64,000 nt of DNA from positions 1,488,001 through 1,552,000 of the forward strand of contig NC_135055.1 in assembly GCF_051014685.1 (NCBI RefSeq). The letters are read 5' to 3'. Source of the DNA: Ptiloglossa arizonensis (Eukaryota > Arthropoda > Insecta > Hymenoptera > Colletidae). A program made the position numbers and the translations under genes. The notes under the pieces are model-generated. The model was not told the DNA's origin. It worked only from the letters and a program-made list of their open reading frames with translations, and did not search any database. The number at the start of each line of letters is the position of its first letter. The first letter of the stretch is position 1. Positions 27,440 through 38,955 of this stretch are shown piece after piece.

Positions 27440-30400
27440 GACTTTCAGATGCAACAGAAATTTTTCGGATTCGTCAATCCGTTCGCCACATATGGGACTT
27501 TGGATTTAAGAAATGTTTGAGAAACTATCAAAATTTTCGCAGTCCTCATGCTCGAAACGAATAACTAGAATGGCCTAGGGGAAAAGTACACATACCGTTG
27601 TAATCGGGCGAGTTTCTGCTTTCAGATGCAACACAAATTTTGCGGATTCGTCAAACCGTTCGTGAGATATGGCAGTTTGGAGCTAAGAAACGGTTGAGGA
27701 ACTAGCAAAATTTTCGCAGTGCTCATGCTCGAAACGAATAACTAGAATGGCCTAGGGGAAAAGTAAACATACCGATGTAATCGGGCGAGTTTCTACTTTC
27801 AGATGCAACAGAAATTTTTCGGATTCGTTAATCCGTTCGCCAGATATGGGAGTTTGGAGTTAAGAAATGGTTAAGAAACCATCAAGTTTTTCGCAGTCCT
27901 CATGCTCGAAACGAGTAACTACATTGACCTAGGGGAAATGTACACATACCGTTGTAATCGGGCGAGTCTCTACTTTCAGATGCAACAGAAACATTTCGGA
28001 TTCGTAAATCCGGTCGCGAGATATGGGAGTTTGGCGTTAAGAAATGGTTGAGAAACTAACAAATTTTTCGCAGTTCTGATGCTCGAAACGAATAACTAGA
28101 ATGAGCTAGGGGAAAAGTACACATACCGTTGTAATCGTGCGAGTTTCTACTTTCAGATGCAAATAAAACCTTCAGGATTCGTCAATCCGTTCGCGAAATA
28201 TGGCAGTTTGGAGCTAAGAAACGGTTGAGAAAGTATCAAAATTTTCGCAGTTCTGATGCTCGAAACGAATAACTAGAATGGCCTAGGGGAAAAGTAAACA
28301 TACCGATGTAATCGGGCGAGTTTCTACTTTCAGATGCAACAGAAATTTTCCGGATTCGTCAATCCGTTCGCCAGAAATGGGAGTTTGGATTTAAGAATTG
28401 TTTGAGAAACTATCAAAATTTTCGCAGTTCTGATGCTCGAAACGAATAACTAGAATGGCCTAGGGGAAAAGTACAGATACCGTTGTAATCGTGCGAGTTT
28501 CTACTTTCAGATGCAAATAAAACCTTCAGGATTCGTCAATCCGTTCGCGAAATATGGCAGTTTGGAGCTAAGAAACGGTTGAGAAAGTATCAAAATTTTC
28601 GCTGTTCTGATGCTCGAAACGAATAACTAGAATGGCCTAGGGGAAAAGTAAACATACCGATGTAATCGGGCGAGTTTCTACTTTCAGATGCAACAGAAAT
28701 TTTCCGGATTCGTCAATTCGTTCGCGAGAAATGGGAGTTTGGATTTAAGAATTGTTTGAGAAACTATCAAAATTTTCGCAGTTCTGATGCTCGAAACGAA
28801 TACCTAGAATGGCCTAGGGGAAAAGTACACATACCGTTGTAATCGTGCGAGTTTCTACTTGAAGGTGCAACAGAAAGTTTTCGGATTCGGCAATCCGTTC
28901 GCCAGATATGTGAGTTTGGAGTTAAGAAATGGTTGAGAAACTATCAAAATGTTCACAGTTCTGATGCTCGAAACGGATAAGTAGAATGGCCTAGGGGAAA
29001 AGTACACATACCGTTGTAATCGGGCGAGTTTCTACTTTCAGATGCAACAGAAATTTTGCGGATTCGTCAATCCGTTCGCGAGATATGGCAGTTTGAAGAT
29101 AAGAAACGGTTGAGAAACTATCAAAATTTTCGCAGTTCTGATGCTAGAAAGGAATAACAAGAATGGCCTAGGGGAAAAGTACACATACCGTTGTAAGCGG
29201 GCGAGATTCGACTTTCAGATGCAACGGAAATTTTTCGGACTCGTCAATCCGTTCGCCAGATATGGGAGTTTGGATTTAAGAATTGTTTGAGAAACTATCA
29301 AAATTTTCGCAGTCCTCATGCTCGAAACGAATAACTAGAATGGCCTAGGGGAAAAGTACACATACCGATGTAATCGGGCGAGTTTCTATTTTCAGATGCA
29401 ACAGAAATTTTTCCGATTCGTCAATCCGTTCGCCAGATATGGGAGTTTGGATTTAAGAATTGTTTGAGAAACTATCAAAATTTTCGCAGTTCTGATGCTC
29501 GAAACGAATAACTAGAATGGCCTAGGGGAAAAGTACACATACCTTTGTAATCGGGCGAGTTTCTACTTTCAGATGCAAATAAAACCTTGAGGATTCGTCA
29601 ATCCGTTCGCGAGATATGGGAGTTTGGACTTAAGAAGTGGTTGAGAAACCATCAAAATTTTGGCAATTCTGATGCTAGAAACTAATAACTAAAATGGCCT
29701 AGGGGAAAAGTACACATACCGTTGTAAGCGGGCGAGTTTCGACTTTCAGATGCAACAGAAATTTTTCGGACTCGTCAATCCGTTCGCCAGATATGGGAGT
29801 TTGGATTTAAGAATTGTTTGAGAAACTATCAAAATTTTCGCAGTCCTCATGCTCGAAACGAGTAACTAGAATGGCCTAGGGGAAAAGTAAACATACCGAT
29901 GTAATCGGGCGAGTTCCTACTTTCAGATGCAACAGAAATTTTCCGGATTCGTCAATCCGTTCGCCACATATGGGACTTTGGATTTAAGAAATGTTTGAGA
30001 AACTATCAAAATTTTCGCAGTCCTCATGCTCGAAACGAATAACTAGAATGGCCTAGGGGAAAAGTACACATACCGTTGTAATCGGGCGAGTTTCTGCTTT
30101 CAGATGCAACACAAATTTTGCGGATTCGTCAAACCGTTCGTGAGATATGGCAGTTTGGAGCTAAGAAACGGTTGAGGAACTAGCAAAATTTTCGCAGTGC
30201 TCATGCTCGAAACGAATAACTAGAATGGCCTAGGGGAAAAGTAAACATACCGATGTAATCGGGCGAGTTTCTACTTTCAGATGCAACAGAAATTTTTCGG
30301 ATTCGTTAATCCGTTCGCCAGATATGGGAGTTTGGAGTTAAGAAATGGTTAAGAAACCATCAAGTTTTTCGCAGTCCTCATGCTCGAAACGAGTACCTAC

Positions 30401-30596
30401 ATTGACCTAGGGGAAATGTACACATACCGTTGTAATCGGGCGAGTCTCTACTTTCAGATGCAACAGAAACATTTCGGATTCGTAAATCCGGTCGCGAGAT
30501 ATGGGAGTTTGGCGTTAAGAAATGGTTGAGAAACTAACAAATTTTTCGCAGTTCTGATGCTCGAAACGAATAACTAGAATGAGCTAGGGGAAAAGT

Positions 30597-33500
30597 ACAC
30601 ATACCGTTGTAATCGTGCGAGTTTCTACTTTCAGATGCAAATAAAACCTTCAGAATTCGTCAATCCGTTCGCGAAATATGGCAGTTTGGAGCTAAGAAAC
30701 GGTTGAGAAAGTATCAAAATTTTCGCAGTTCTGATGCTCGAAACGAATAACTAGAATGGCCTAGGGGAAAAGTAAACATACCGATGTAATCGGGCGAGTT
30801 TCTACTTTCAGATGCAAAAGAAATTTTCCGGATTCGTCAATCCGTTCGCCAGAAATGGGAGTTTGGATTTAAGAATTGTTTGAGAAACTATCAAAATTTT
30901 CGCAGTTCTGATGCTCGAAACGAATAACTAGAATGGCCTAGGGGAAAAGTACACATACCGTTGTAATCGGGCGGGTTTCTACTTTCAGATGCAACAGAAA
31001 TTTTTCGGATTCGTTAATCCGTTCGCCAGATATGGGAGTTTGGAGTTAAGAAATGGTTGAGAAGCTATCAAAATTTTCGCAGTTCTGATGCTCGAAACGA
31101 ATAACTAGAATGGCCTAGGGGAAAAGTACAGATACCGTTGTAATCGTGCGAGTTTCTACTTTCAGATGCAAATAAAACCTTCAGGATTCGTCAATCCGTT
31201 CGGGAAATATGGCAGTTTGGAGCTAAGAAACGGTTGAGAAAGTATCAAAATTTTCGCAGTTCTGATGCTCGAAACGAATAACTAGAATGGCCTAGGGGAA
31301 AAGTAAACATACCGATGTAATCGGGCGAGTTTCTACTTTCAGATGCAACAGAAATTTTCCGGATTCGTCAATTCGTTCGCCAGAAATGGGAGTTTGGATT
31401 TAAGAATTGTTTGAGAAACTATCAAAATTTTCGCAGTTCTGATGCTCGAAACGAATAACTAGAATGGCCTAGGGGAAAAGTACACATACCGTTGTAATCG
31501 TGCGAGTTTCTACTTGAAGGTGCAACAGAAAGTTTTCGGATTCGGCAATCCGTTCGCCAGATATGTGAGTTTGGAGTTAAGAAATGGTTGAGAAACTATC
31601 AAAATGTTCACAGTTCTGATGCTCGAAACGGATAAGTAGAATGGCCTAGGGGAAAAGTACAGATACCGTTGTAATCGGGCGAGTTTCTACTTTCAGATGC
31701 AACAGAAATTTTGCGGATTCGTCAATCCGTTCGCGAGATATGGCAGTTTGAAGATAAGAAACGGTTGAGAAACTATCAAAATTTTCGCAGTTCTGATGCT
31801 AGAAAGGAATAACAAGAATGGCCTAGGGGAAAAGTACACATACCGTTGTAAGCGGGCGAGTTTCGACTTTCAGATGCAACGGAAATTTTTCGGACTCGTC
31901 AATCCGTTCGCCAGATATGGGAGTTTGGATTTAAGAATTGTTTGAGAAACTATCAAAATTTTCGCAGTCCTCATGCTCGAAACGAATAACTAGAATGGCC
32001 TAGGGGAAAAGTACACATACCGATGTAATCGGGCGAGTTTCTATTTTCAGATGCAACAGAAATTTTTCCGATTCGTCAATCCGTTCGCCAGATATGGGAG
32101 TTTGGATTTAAGAATTGTTTGAGAAAGTATCAAAATTTTCGCAGTTCTGATGCTCGAAACGAATAACTAGAATGAGCTAGGGGAAAAGTACACATACCGT
32201 TGTAATCGTGCGAGTTTCTACTTTCAGATGCAAATAAAACCTTCAGAATTCGTCAATCCGTTCGCGAAATATGGCAGTTTGGAGCTAAGAAACGGTTGAG
32301 AAAGTATCAAAATTTTCGCAGTTCTGATGCTCGAAACGAATAACTAGAATGGCCTAGGGGAAAAGTAAACATACCGATGTAATCGGGCGAGTTTCTACTT
32401 TCAGATGCAAAAGAAATTTTCCGGATTCGTCAATCCGTTCGCCAGAAATGGGAGTTTGGATTTAAGAATTGTTTGAGAAACTATCAAAATTTTCGCAGTT
32501 CTGATGCTCGAAACGAATAACTAGAATGGCCTAGGGGAAAAGTACACATACCGTTGTAATCGGGCGGGTTTCTACTTTCAGATGCAACAGAAATTTTTCG
32601 GATTCGTTAATCCGTTCGCCAGATATGGGAGTTTGGAGTTAAGAAATGGTTGAGAAGCTATCAAAATTTTCGCAGTTCTGATGCTCGAAACGAATAACTA
32701 GAATGGCCTAGGGGAAAAGTACAGATACCGTTGTAATCGTGCGAGTTTCTACTTTCAGATGCAAATAAAACCTTCAGGATTCGTCAATCCGTTCGGGAAA
32801 TATGGCAGTTTGGAGCTAAGAAACGGTTGAGAAAGTATCAAAATTTTCGCAGTTCTGATGCTCGAAACGAATAACTAGAATGGCCTAGGGGAAAAGTAAA
32901 CATACCGATGTAATCGGGCGAGTTTCTACTTTCAGATGCAACAGAAATTTTCCGGATTCGTCAATTCGTTCGCCAGAAATGGGAGTTTGGATTTAAGAAT
33001 TGTTTGAGAAACTATCAAAATTTTCGCAGTTCTGATGCTCGAAACGAATAACTAGAATGGCCTAGGGGAAAAGTACACATACCGTTGTAATCGTGCGAGT
33101 TTCTACTTGAAGGTGCAACAGAAAGTTTTCGGATTCGGCAATCCGTTCGCCAGATATGTGAGTTTGGAGTTAAGAAATGGTTGAGAAACTATCAAAATGT
33201 TCACAGTTCTGATGCTCGAAACGGATAAGTAGAATGGCCTAGGGGAAAAGTACAGATACCGTTGTAATCGGGCGAGTTTCTACTTTCAGATGCAACAGAA
33301 ATTTTGCGGATTCGTCAATCCGTTCGCGAGATATGGCAGTTTGAAGATAAGAAACGGTTGAGAAACTATCAAAATTTTCGCAGTTCTGATGCTAGAAAGG
33401 AATAACAAGAATGGCCTAGGGGAAAAGTACACATACCGTTGTAAGCGGGCGAGTTTCGACTTTCAGATGCAACGGAAATTTTTCGGACTCGTCAATCCGT

Positions 33501-33782
33501 TCGCCAGATATGGGAGTTTGGATTTAAGAATTGTTTGAGAAACTATCAAAATTTTCGCAGTCCTCATGCTCGAAACGAATAACTAGAATGGCCTAGGGGA
33601 AAAGTACACATACCGATGTAATCGGGCGAGTTTCTATTTTCAGATGCAACAGAAATTTTTCCGATTCGTCAATCCGTTCGCCAGATATGGGAGTTTGGAT
33701 TTAAGAATTGTTTGAGAAACTATCAAAATTTTCGCAGTTCTGATGCTCGAAACGAATAACTAGAATGAGCTAGGGGAAAAGT
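30597..33782. repeat. Nine-monomer tandem duplication inside block 3
   Basis: Copies 30,597-32,189 and 32,190-33,782 correspond to 16,081-17,673 and 17,674-19,266 of block 2 at the constant 14,516-bp offset. The duplication is therefore older than the amplification that produced blocks 2 and 3, or it was spread by conversion. Position 32,574 is A where block 2 has G at 18,058, so the blocks have begun to diverge. Confidence 0.88.
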
Positions 33783-34838
33783 ACACATACCGATGTAATC
33801 GGGCGAGTTTCTACTTTCAGATGCAAATAAAACCTTGAGGATTCGTCAATCCGTTCGCGAGATATGGGAGTTTGGACTTAAGAAGTGGTTGAGAAACCAT
33901 CAAAATTTTGGCAATTCTGATGCTAGAAACTAATAACTAAAATGGCCTAGGGGAAAAGTACACATACCGTTGTAAGCGGGCGAGTTTCGACTTTCAGATG
34001 CAACAGAAATTTTTCGGACTCGTCAATCCGTTCGCCAGATATGGGAGTTTGGATTTAAGAATTGTTTGAGAAACTATCAAAATTTTCGCAGTCCTCATAC
34101 TCGAAACGAGTAACTAGAATGGCCTAGGGGAAAAGTACACATACCGATGTAATCGGGCGAGTTTCTATTTTCAGATGCAACAGAAATTTTTCCGATTCGT
34201 CAATTCGTTCGCCAGATATGGGAGTTTGGATTTAAGAATTGTTTGAGAAACTATCAAAATTTTCGCAGTTCTGATGCTCGAAACGAATAACTAGAATGGC
34301 CTAGGGGAAAAGTACACATACCTTTGTAATCGGGCGAGTTTCTACTTTCAGATGCAAATAAAACCTTGAGGATTCGTCAATCCGTTCGCGAGATATGGGA
34401 GTTTGGACTTAAGAAGTGGTTGAGAAACCATCAAAATTTTGGCAATTCTGATGCTAGAAACTAATAACTAAAATGGCCTAGGGGAAAAGTACACATACCG
34501 TTGTAAGCGGGCGAGTTTCGACTTTCAGATGCAACAGAAATTTTTCGGACTCGTCAATCCGTTCGCCAGATATGGGAGTTTGGATTTAAGAATTGTTTGA
34601 GAAACTATCAAAATTTTCGCAGTCCTCATGCTCGAAACGAGTAACTAGAATGGCCTAGGGGAGAAGTACACATACCGATGTAATCGGGCGAGTTTCTACT
34701 TTCAGATGCAACAGAAATTTTTCCGATTCGTCAATCCGTTCGCCAGATATGGGAGTTTGGATTTAAGAATTGTTTGAGAAACTATCAAAATTTTCGCAGT
34801 TCTGATGCTCGAAACGAATAACTAGAATGAGCTAGGGG
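33777..34838. repeat. Three-monomer (531 bp) duplication near the array edge
   Basis: Bases 33,777-34,307 and 34,308-34,838 repeat at a 531-bp step (3 x 177). Each copy contains the AAAACCTTGAGG monomer, then the GCGGGCGAGTTTCGACTTTC monomer, then the monomer reading CAGAAATTTTTCCGATTCG. Block 2 has no second copy at the matching place; there the next monomer reads CGAGCGTGTTTC. The duplication is therefore private to the terminal part of the array in this window. Confidence 0.8.
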
Positions 34839-34975
34839 AAAAGTACACATACCGTTGTAATCGGGCGAGTTTCTACTTTCAGATACAACAGAAATTTTGC
34901 GGATTCGTCAAGCCGTTCGCGTGATATGCGATTTTGGAGCGACGAAATGGTTGAGATGGCATCAAATTCTTCGCA
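34839..34975. repeat. Last, decayed satellite monomer and array boundary
   Basis: The final monomer is recognisable up to about 34,975 but carries many private changes, among them AGATACAAC for AGATGCAAC, CAAGCCGTTCGCGTGATATGCG and GGAGCGACGAAATGG. After CTTCGCATCAATTTTAATG the similarity stops and unrelated AT-rich DNA begins. Decay of the outermost monomer is expected where exchange with neighbours no longer homogenises the sequence. The boundary is good to about 10 bases. Confidence 0.85.
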
Positions 34976-35841
34976 TCAATTTTAATGTATAGTATTCCCG
35001 CTTTAATCCTTCCTCGATTGCAATAGAAATATATTTCCTTCTTTGTACATTTGCTTTAAATATGTCTCTTATTTTTGTTACAGTTGCTGATTTTAATTTG
35101 AAAGGAGTTCGTAGCAGTTGACAGGACAAGACGTGTCGAGAGACGCGCGAGCATAGAAGTAATTGAGCATTAATTTTCTAACATTTAATCGTGTCCAATC
35201 GTTCCTAATACTCTCGTTACTTCTTATCGGTGTTTCGTCTAATATTCATACACTTTTAATTATAAATTCAATCAATACGAGCGAAACAAATCGTTTTTGT
35301 GTTTGTTCTATTCATTATAAAGTCCGGATCTATATAAATCAAATCGTATCTCGAATTAAATTGTAATTCTCGGGAAAATATTTCGATTTCACTTATTCCT
35401 TAATTATAATACAACAATATTTATTTCGATAAACTTGTTTTACATTTATAGTTCTTTTTGTTGCAGATTACCAATTGTTGCGATTGTGTCGTACTACAGA
35501 TGAACGCTGCGATATTTAAGGATCAGCTAGAGTGGAATTCATGGATTGTTGGTAAAATTTTCCAAGTAATAAGAATGACAGATTATATTCCTCTTTATTC
35601 ATTGCATATTTATAACATGTATATGTACATTTGATTGTCATTGTTTGTCACTTGAGTGTCGTTTATCGCGAGCATATGTGATTTGCAGAAATCAAATAAG
35701 AATAGATTAATTCGAATCTAATTTCGATAGTTGTATCTATTTGATAAGTACATGTACGCAATGGTCGCCAGCCATTGTCAGACAATTTCAGGAACTTGGT
35801 ATATACCCTTAGAGTGTGCACGTTTGATAAGCTCGGGTGTC

Positions 35842-35864
35842 GGAGGCGTCCCGGGGACGCCTCC
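35842..35864. repeat. GC-rich perfect hairpin
   Basis: GGAGGCGTCC (35,842-35,851) and GGACGCCTCC (35,855-35,864) are perfect reverse complements separated by CGG. The hairpin is strikingly GC-rich inside AT-rich DNA. No poly-T follows and no function can be assigned. Confidence 0.75.
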
Positions 35865-36523
35865 CTAGATTAGGCTCATTGCACCCGGGCGTTATGAATG
35901 AGAACCGTGGAGTGATTGTGTTTGAGAGAATGCGTTTTGCCATTTTTTAAATATAGGGCCAGGTAGGTTAGGTGACTTACCTTCTGGTATGTGTGCTAAG
36001 AACGGTTAGGTAGGGCCAGGACAGGTCGTCACATTCTCAATTTGAGTAGGCGCATTTTCGCGTGACGTACCTGCACCTGTAGGACAATTCGAAGAATTGA
36101 TGGCGAAGCTAGTGCAAACGATGAATGTCGTTTGCATCTGGCGTTGCTCTCTATTCTTCGGGTTTCTCTGCTTTATTTGTTCGCGGACGCGGTCGCGTCG
36201 ATTAGGGCCTCGAAACGAACGTTACGCTCGAAATTCCTTTTCACGCGTGCATTGCACGACCAACGGTTTTCAGAATCGTTTGCACGGTCGCACGCGTGTT
36301 GTATAGTACGCGGTTTTCGCGAAACGTAGGGTTTCAGATCGGGCAATGCCGCCCGAAGAGAGAAGAGGCTGTAAGCCGAAGGGGCCCTGGACAAATTCTC
36401 TCAAGAGTGGGCTGCAACGAATGGCTATCCATCTTCGGATATATCTATCCGAGGATGAAAAGTCATTACTATTACTATTTTGTCACTGTACTCGCACATA
36501 GTTTTGTAGTAGTTAGTTTCTTT

Positions 36524-36556
36524 GGCACGGGTACACTCGTGTGTACCACACGTGCC
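36524..36556. repeat. Imperfect hairpin with two paired segments
   Basis: GGCACG (36,524-36,529) pairs with CGTGCC (36,551-36,556), and GGTACAC (36,530-36,536) pairs with GTGTACC (36,541-36,547). The loop is TCGT and there is a 3-base bulge (ACA). A smaller 12-bp hairpin with one mismatch sits at 36,430-36,457. Role unknown. Confidence 0.6.
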
Positions 36557-36600
36557 GTGGCACCTCATCCCCCAATGATATCGGGCAATTCGCGGTTCAA

Positions 36601-37329
36601 ATTAGCGTTGCGAACAAAAAACGATCACGGTTCGAATTAACGTTGCGAATGAGGAAAAATCGTGACTGCAATTAGATATACGGACGAGGAATTGTCACGA
36701 TTTTAATTAGGTTTGCGAACAAACGATGATCGCAATTTGAGTTAGCGTTGCGAATGAGAAAGAATCGCGTTTGAATTAGTGTTGTGAACAAATACCAATC
36801 GCGATTGCAATTAGCTGTACGGACGATAAATCGTCACGATTTGTATTAGTGTTGCGAACAAATACCAATCGCGATTGAAATTAGCTATACAAATATAGTA
36901 ATTATAGTTTACATTAGTGTTGCGAACGAATATCGAGCGCGTTTGCTTTCGATTTTGCAAGATCTGAATGTAGATTGCATCTATTTCCAGAATAGCGTTG
37001 CGTTCGATGAGTACTTACCGATCGCGATTGCCTTTAGTGTTGCGAACAATGAATATTTAACGCGGTTGTATTTCTATATTCAATTAGCGTTGCGAACGGT
37101 TCGCGGCCTTTATTCAATTAGTGTTGTGAATCACTGTTGGAATCACGAAACAGCTGAATCAGCTGTCCAACGTGTGATTCCCCGCAGTCAGGAATGACTG
37201 CACTCGACTATTAAAGTTAGCGTTGCGTATTATTTAACACACATAGGTGCACGGTATTCAGTTAACGTTGCGAATCATAAAGCGCCCTAATGTGGTTTCT
37301 TTCGGGAGTTTTTTCATTTTCAATTTTAC

Positions 37330-37375
<46 letters not shown>

Positions 37376-37530
37376 CGAATAACGAAGCACTTCGCGCGAT
37401 TTTTATTGAGAATTTTTTTCATATTTTGATCAGTTAACTTCGCGAATATGAAAGCAACCTATTTGGTTGCTCTCGGGAGTATCTTTTTTTTTCATTATTA
37501 TGTATTTAATAAAGTAGCGTTGCGAGAAAA
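36601..37530. repeat. 35-bp minisatellite, regular then degenerate
   Basis: Two related motifs alternate at about 35-bp steps. Type A (ATTAGYGTTGCGAAC) starts at 36,601, 36,636, 36,706, 36,741, 36,775, 36,845 and 36,913. Type B (ATTAGCTGTACGGAC or close) starts at 36,671, 36,810 and 36,880. Between motifs, strings such as ACCAATCGCGATTG recur. From about 36,990 the spacing becomes irregular, but type A copies continue at 36,991, 37,033, 37,083, 37,117, 37,216, 37,261, 37,371, 37,433 and 37,513. It is unrelated to the 177-bp satellite. Confidence 0.85.
37328..37371. repeat. TA dinucleotide microsatellite
   Basis: A run of about 20 TA units, interrupted by two early C residues (TATATACATATATA), inside the degenerate part of the 35-bp minisatellite. 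It ends directly against one of the GTTGCGAAT motif copies. Confidence 0.95.
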
Positions 37531-38697
37531 GAACGGTCCACTCACGGGTTTCTTTGCATATTTGCCAGTGGACCATATTGCAATGAAATTGCAATCGTCG
37601 CGTCGCAAGTCGAGCGTTTGTAACAGAAAATATTGCTGAAACGTAGAATCGTATCTGAAATGTAATTTCTACGAATTATACATATTTATTACACATTTGG
37701 CGTATTTGTATAATAATTCTGGTACGGTGCCAGTAAAACGACGATGATGATAAATTTGACGTATTATTGTAACTTCTACAATAGAGGGTATTCGTTGTTA
37801 GGTTTGCTACGGGATGTACTATTTTTGCAAGCGCAGTTGATTTACAGAAAAATTGGTGTAACAAAGTAGTGTATTTATTTTATAAATATTCGAAGCTCTT
37901 TCAATTGATCAAAGTCGACTCGCGATCGTTGCGTAATTTAATGAACAATTGAGAGACTCGTACCGAAAAAATACGCAAGCTGCAATTCGATAGTTTCTAT
38001 TGATAATAAATTTTCAATTAGAGATTACTTTTTCAAAAGTAATTTAGATTCAATCCAGTAAAATATGATTATTCCAACATCAATAACGTGAAAAATATTT
38101 TTAAATTGGTGTATTCTCGTAAAATAATATATAAAATAAAATTGAACGAATGAAAATGAAATGTGTAGATTGTTCGGTCGTAAATAGTACGCGCAATGAA
38201 ATTTGTAGTAACTTTCGTTTATGTAATATTCGTGTTGTGCATCTCGTAAATTCAATTTCTATGTAACGAAGAAAAAATTACAGTTTTACTTTTTTATGTT
38301 ATCATGTTTAATACGAAATACCTATTTTGACTGTGCATAATTTTGTTTTCTGTCTACTAACAAATTTTATTTTCAGCTTTTTTATTTTTTTTTTTATTTC
38401 TATGTCTACTAATCCATGAAATAGGTTTTGTTTTAGGGTATGTGTGTGTGTGTGCATATTTTGAATTGGGACTATAGATAAGCGCAAAGAAGAATGACAA
38501 ATGTAAAGAAATCGAAAATGGAATGTGAGAAATTCGGAATGGAACCTAATATAGCCAGGAGGAAAAAATGGTAAAACTTGTAACATTGTGTCTAATATCT
38601 TTCAATTTATGTTTCAGGACAATCTTCGTGGCACCGATCACCAAAACAAAAAGGAAACATACAATGTTTCCTTGTATTTTTCTAGATATTTTTATTA
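37531..38697. other. AT-rich stretch, no gene seen
   Basis: No frame shows a recognisable domain or a convincing exon. The open frames on the minus strand (37,676-37,864, 38,025-38,255, 38,308-38,586) are rich in Phe, Ile, Tyr and Lys, as expected from AT-rich non-coding DNA. A short GT microsatellite lies near 38,440-38,455. Confidence 0.5.
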
Positions 38698-38796
38698 GGT
38701 TGGATGCGAATGAAATTAAATGTTTAGTTAGGTAGGATGTGAATGAAATTAGATATTTAGTTAGGTAGGATGTCAATCAAATTAGATATTTAGTTA
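38698..38796. repeat. 33-bp minisatellite, three copies
   Basis: Three consecutive units start at 38,698, 38,731 and 38,764 with GGTTGGATG or GGTAGGATG, and each ends in TTTAGTTA. The period is a multiple of three, so the minus strand stays open through it and reads as an 11-residue repeat; this is a by-product of the repeat and not evidence for a protein. Related GGTAGG strings continue to about 38,903. Confidence 0.9.
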
Positions 38797-38905
38797 GTTA
38801 GGCTCTACTGGTAATTTAACATTAGCTTTTATATAGGGAGGATATTACTATTAAGCGCAATTACTAGGTTAGGTAGGAATAATTAGAATTTAATTAGGTA
38901 GGTTT

Positions 38906-38955
38906 GTGTTCCATTTTGCATCAACTTGTGCTCCATTTTGCATCGACTTGTGTCA
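38906..38955. repeat. 22-bp tandem duplication
   Basis: Units at 38,906-38,927 and 38,928-38,949 share GTGYTCCATTTTGCATCRAC and differ at two positions. A third unit begins (GTGTCAT) and stops. Confidence 0.85.

Larger units (their letters stand above)
1..34975. repeat. 177-bp satellite array (about 197 tandem monomers)
   Basis: Head-to-tail satellite with no interruption by other DNA. The landmark CCTAGG starts at 135, 312, 489, 666 (as GCTAGG), 843, 1020 and 1197, giving an exact 177-bp step. Monomers differ from each other by roughly 5-20% (for example GGCCTAGGGG against GAGCTAGGGG, or AAATTTTTCGG against AAATAAAACCTTCAGG), and the variants recur in a fixed order, so the array has higher-order structure. 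Small indels exist: a 5-bp insertion near 12,796 and its copy near 27,312, and a 1-bp deletion near 8,353. Short open frames inside the array are chance frames. A near-nucleosomal monomer and kilobase-scale homogenisation are typical of centromeric or pericentromeric satellites; that location is inferred. The array continues beyond the left edge. Confidence 0.98.
27440..34975. repeat. Higher-order repeat block 3, truncated at the array edge
   Basis: It matches block 2 at an offset of 14,516 up to about 34,300, including both copies of the nine-monomer duplication (30,597-32,189 and 32,190-33,782). It then departs from block 2: a three-monomer segment is repeated instead of continuing the block 2 order, and the array stops. 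It therefore holds only about half of a full unit. Confidence 0.9.
34976..36600. other. Array-flanking unique DNA, no confident gene
   Basis: Single-copy-looking DNA between the satellite and the 35-bp minisatellite. It holds TTAGG-like strings (about 35,957-36,012), a GC-rich hairpin at 35,842-35,864 and two hairpins near 36,430 and 36,524. A possible small exon lies at 35,467-35,551: an acceptor TTTTTGTTGCAG precedes it, a donor TTG|GTAAAA follows, and an ATG at 35,500 opens 17 codons. It resembles nothing I know and is weak. The overlapping open frames between 36,097 and 36,640 on both strands have no recognisable domain. Confidence 0.4.

Noticed and set aside
1..34975. CRISPR-like regular repeats
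   Set aside because: There are no unique spacers. The whole 177-bp period is repeated, which is a satellite, and the surroundings are eukaryotic.
1..34975. CENP-B box in the satellite monomer
   Set aside because: I compared TTCG-containing segments on both strands with the core TTCGnnnnAnnCGGG and found no match, so a CENP-B type site cannot be claimed.
36097..36640. Overlapping open frames of 65-114 codons on both strands
   Set aside because: Several frames are open at once because the DNA is GC-richer here. None has a recognisable domain, and the longest contains a Tyr run from a TTACTATTACTATTA-type string.
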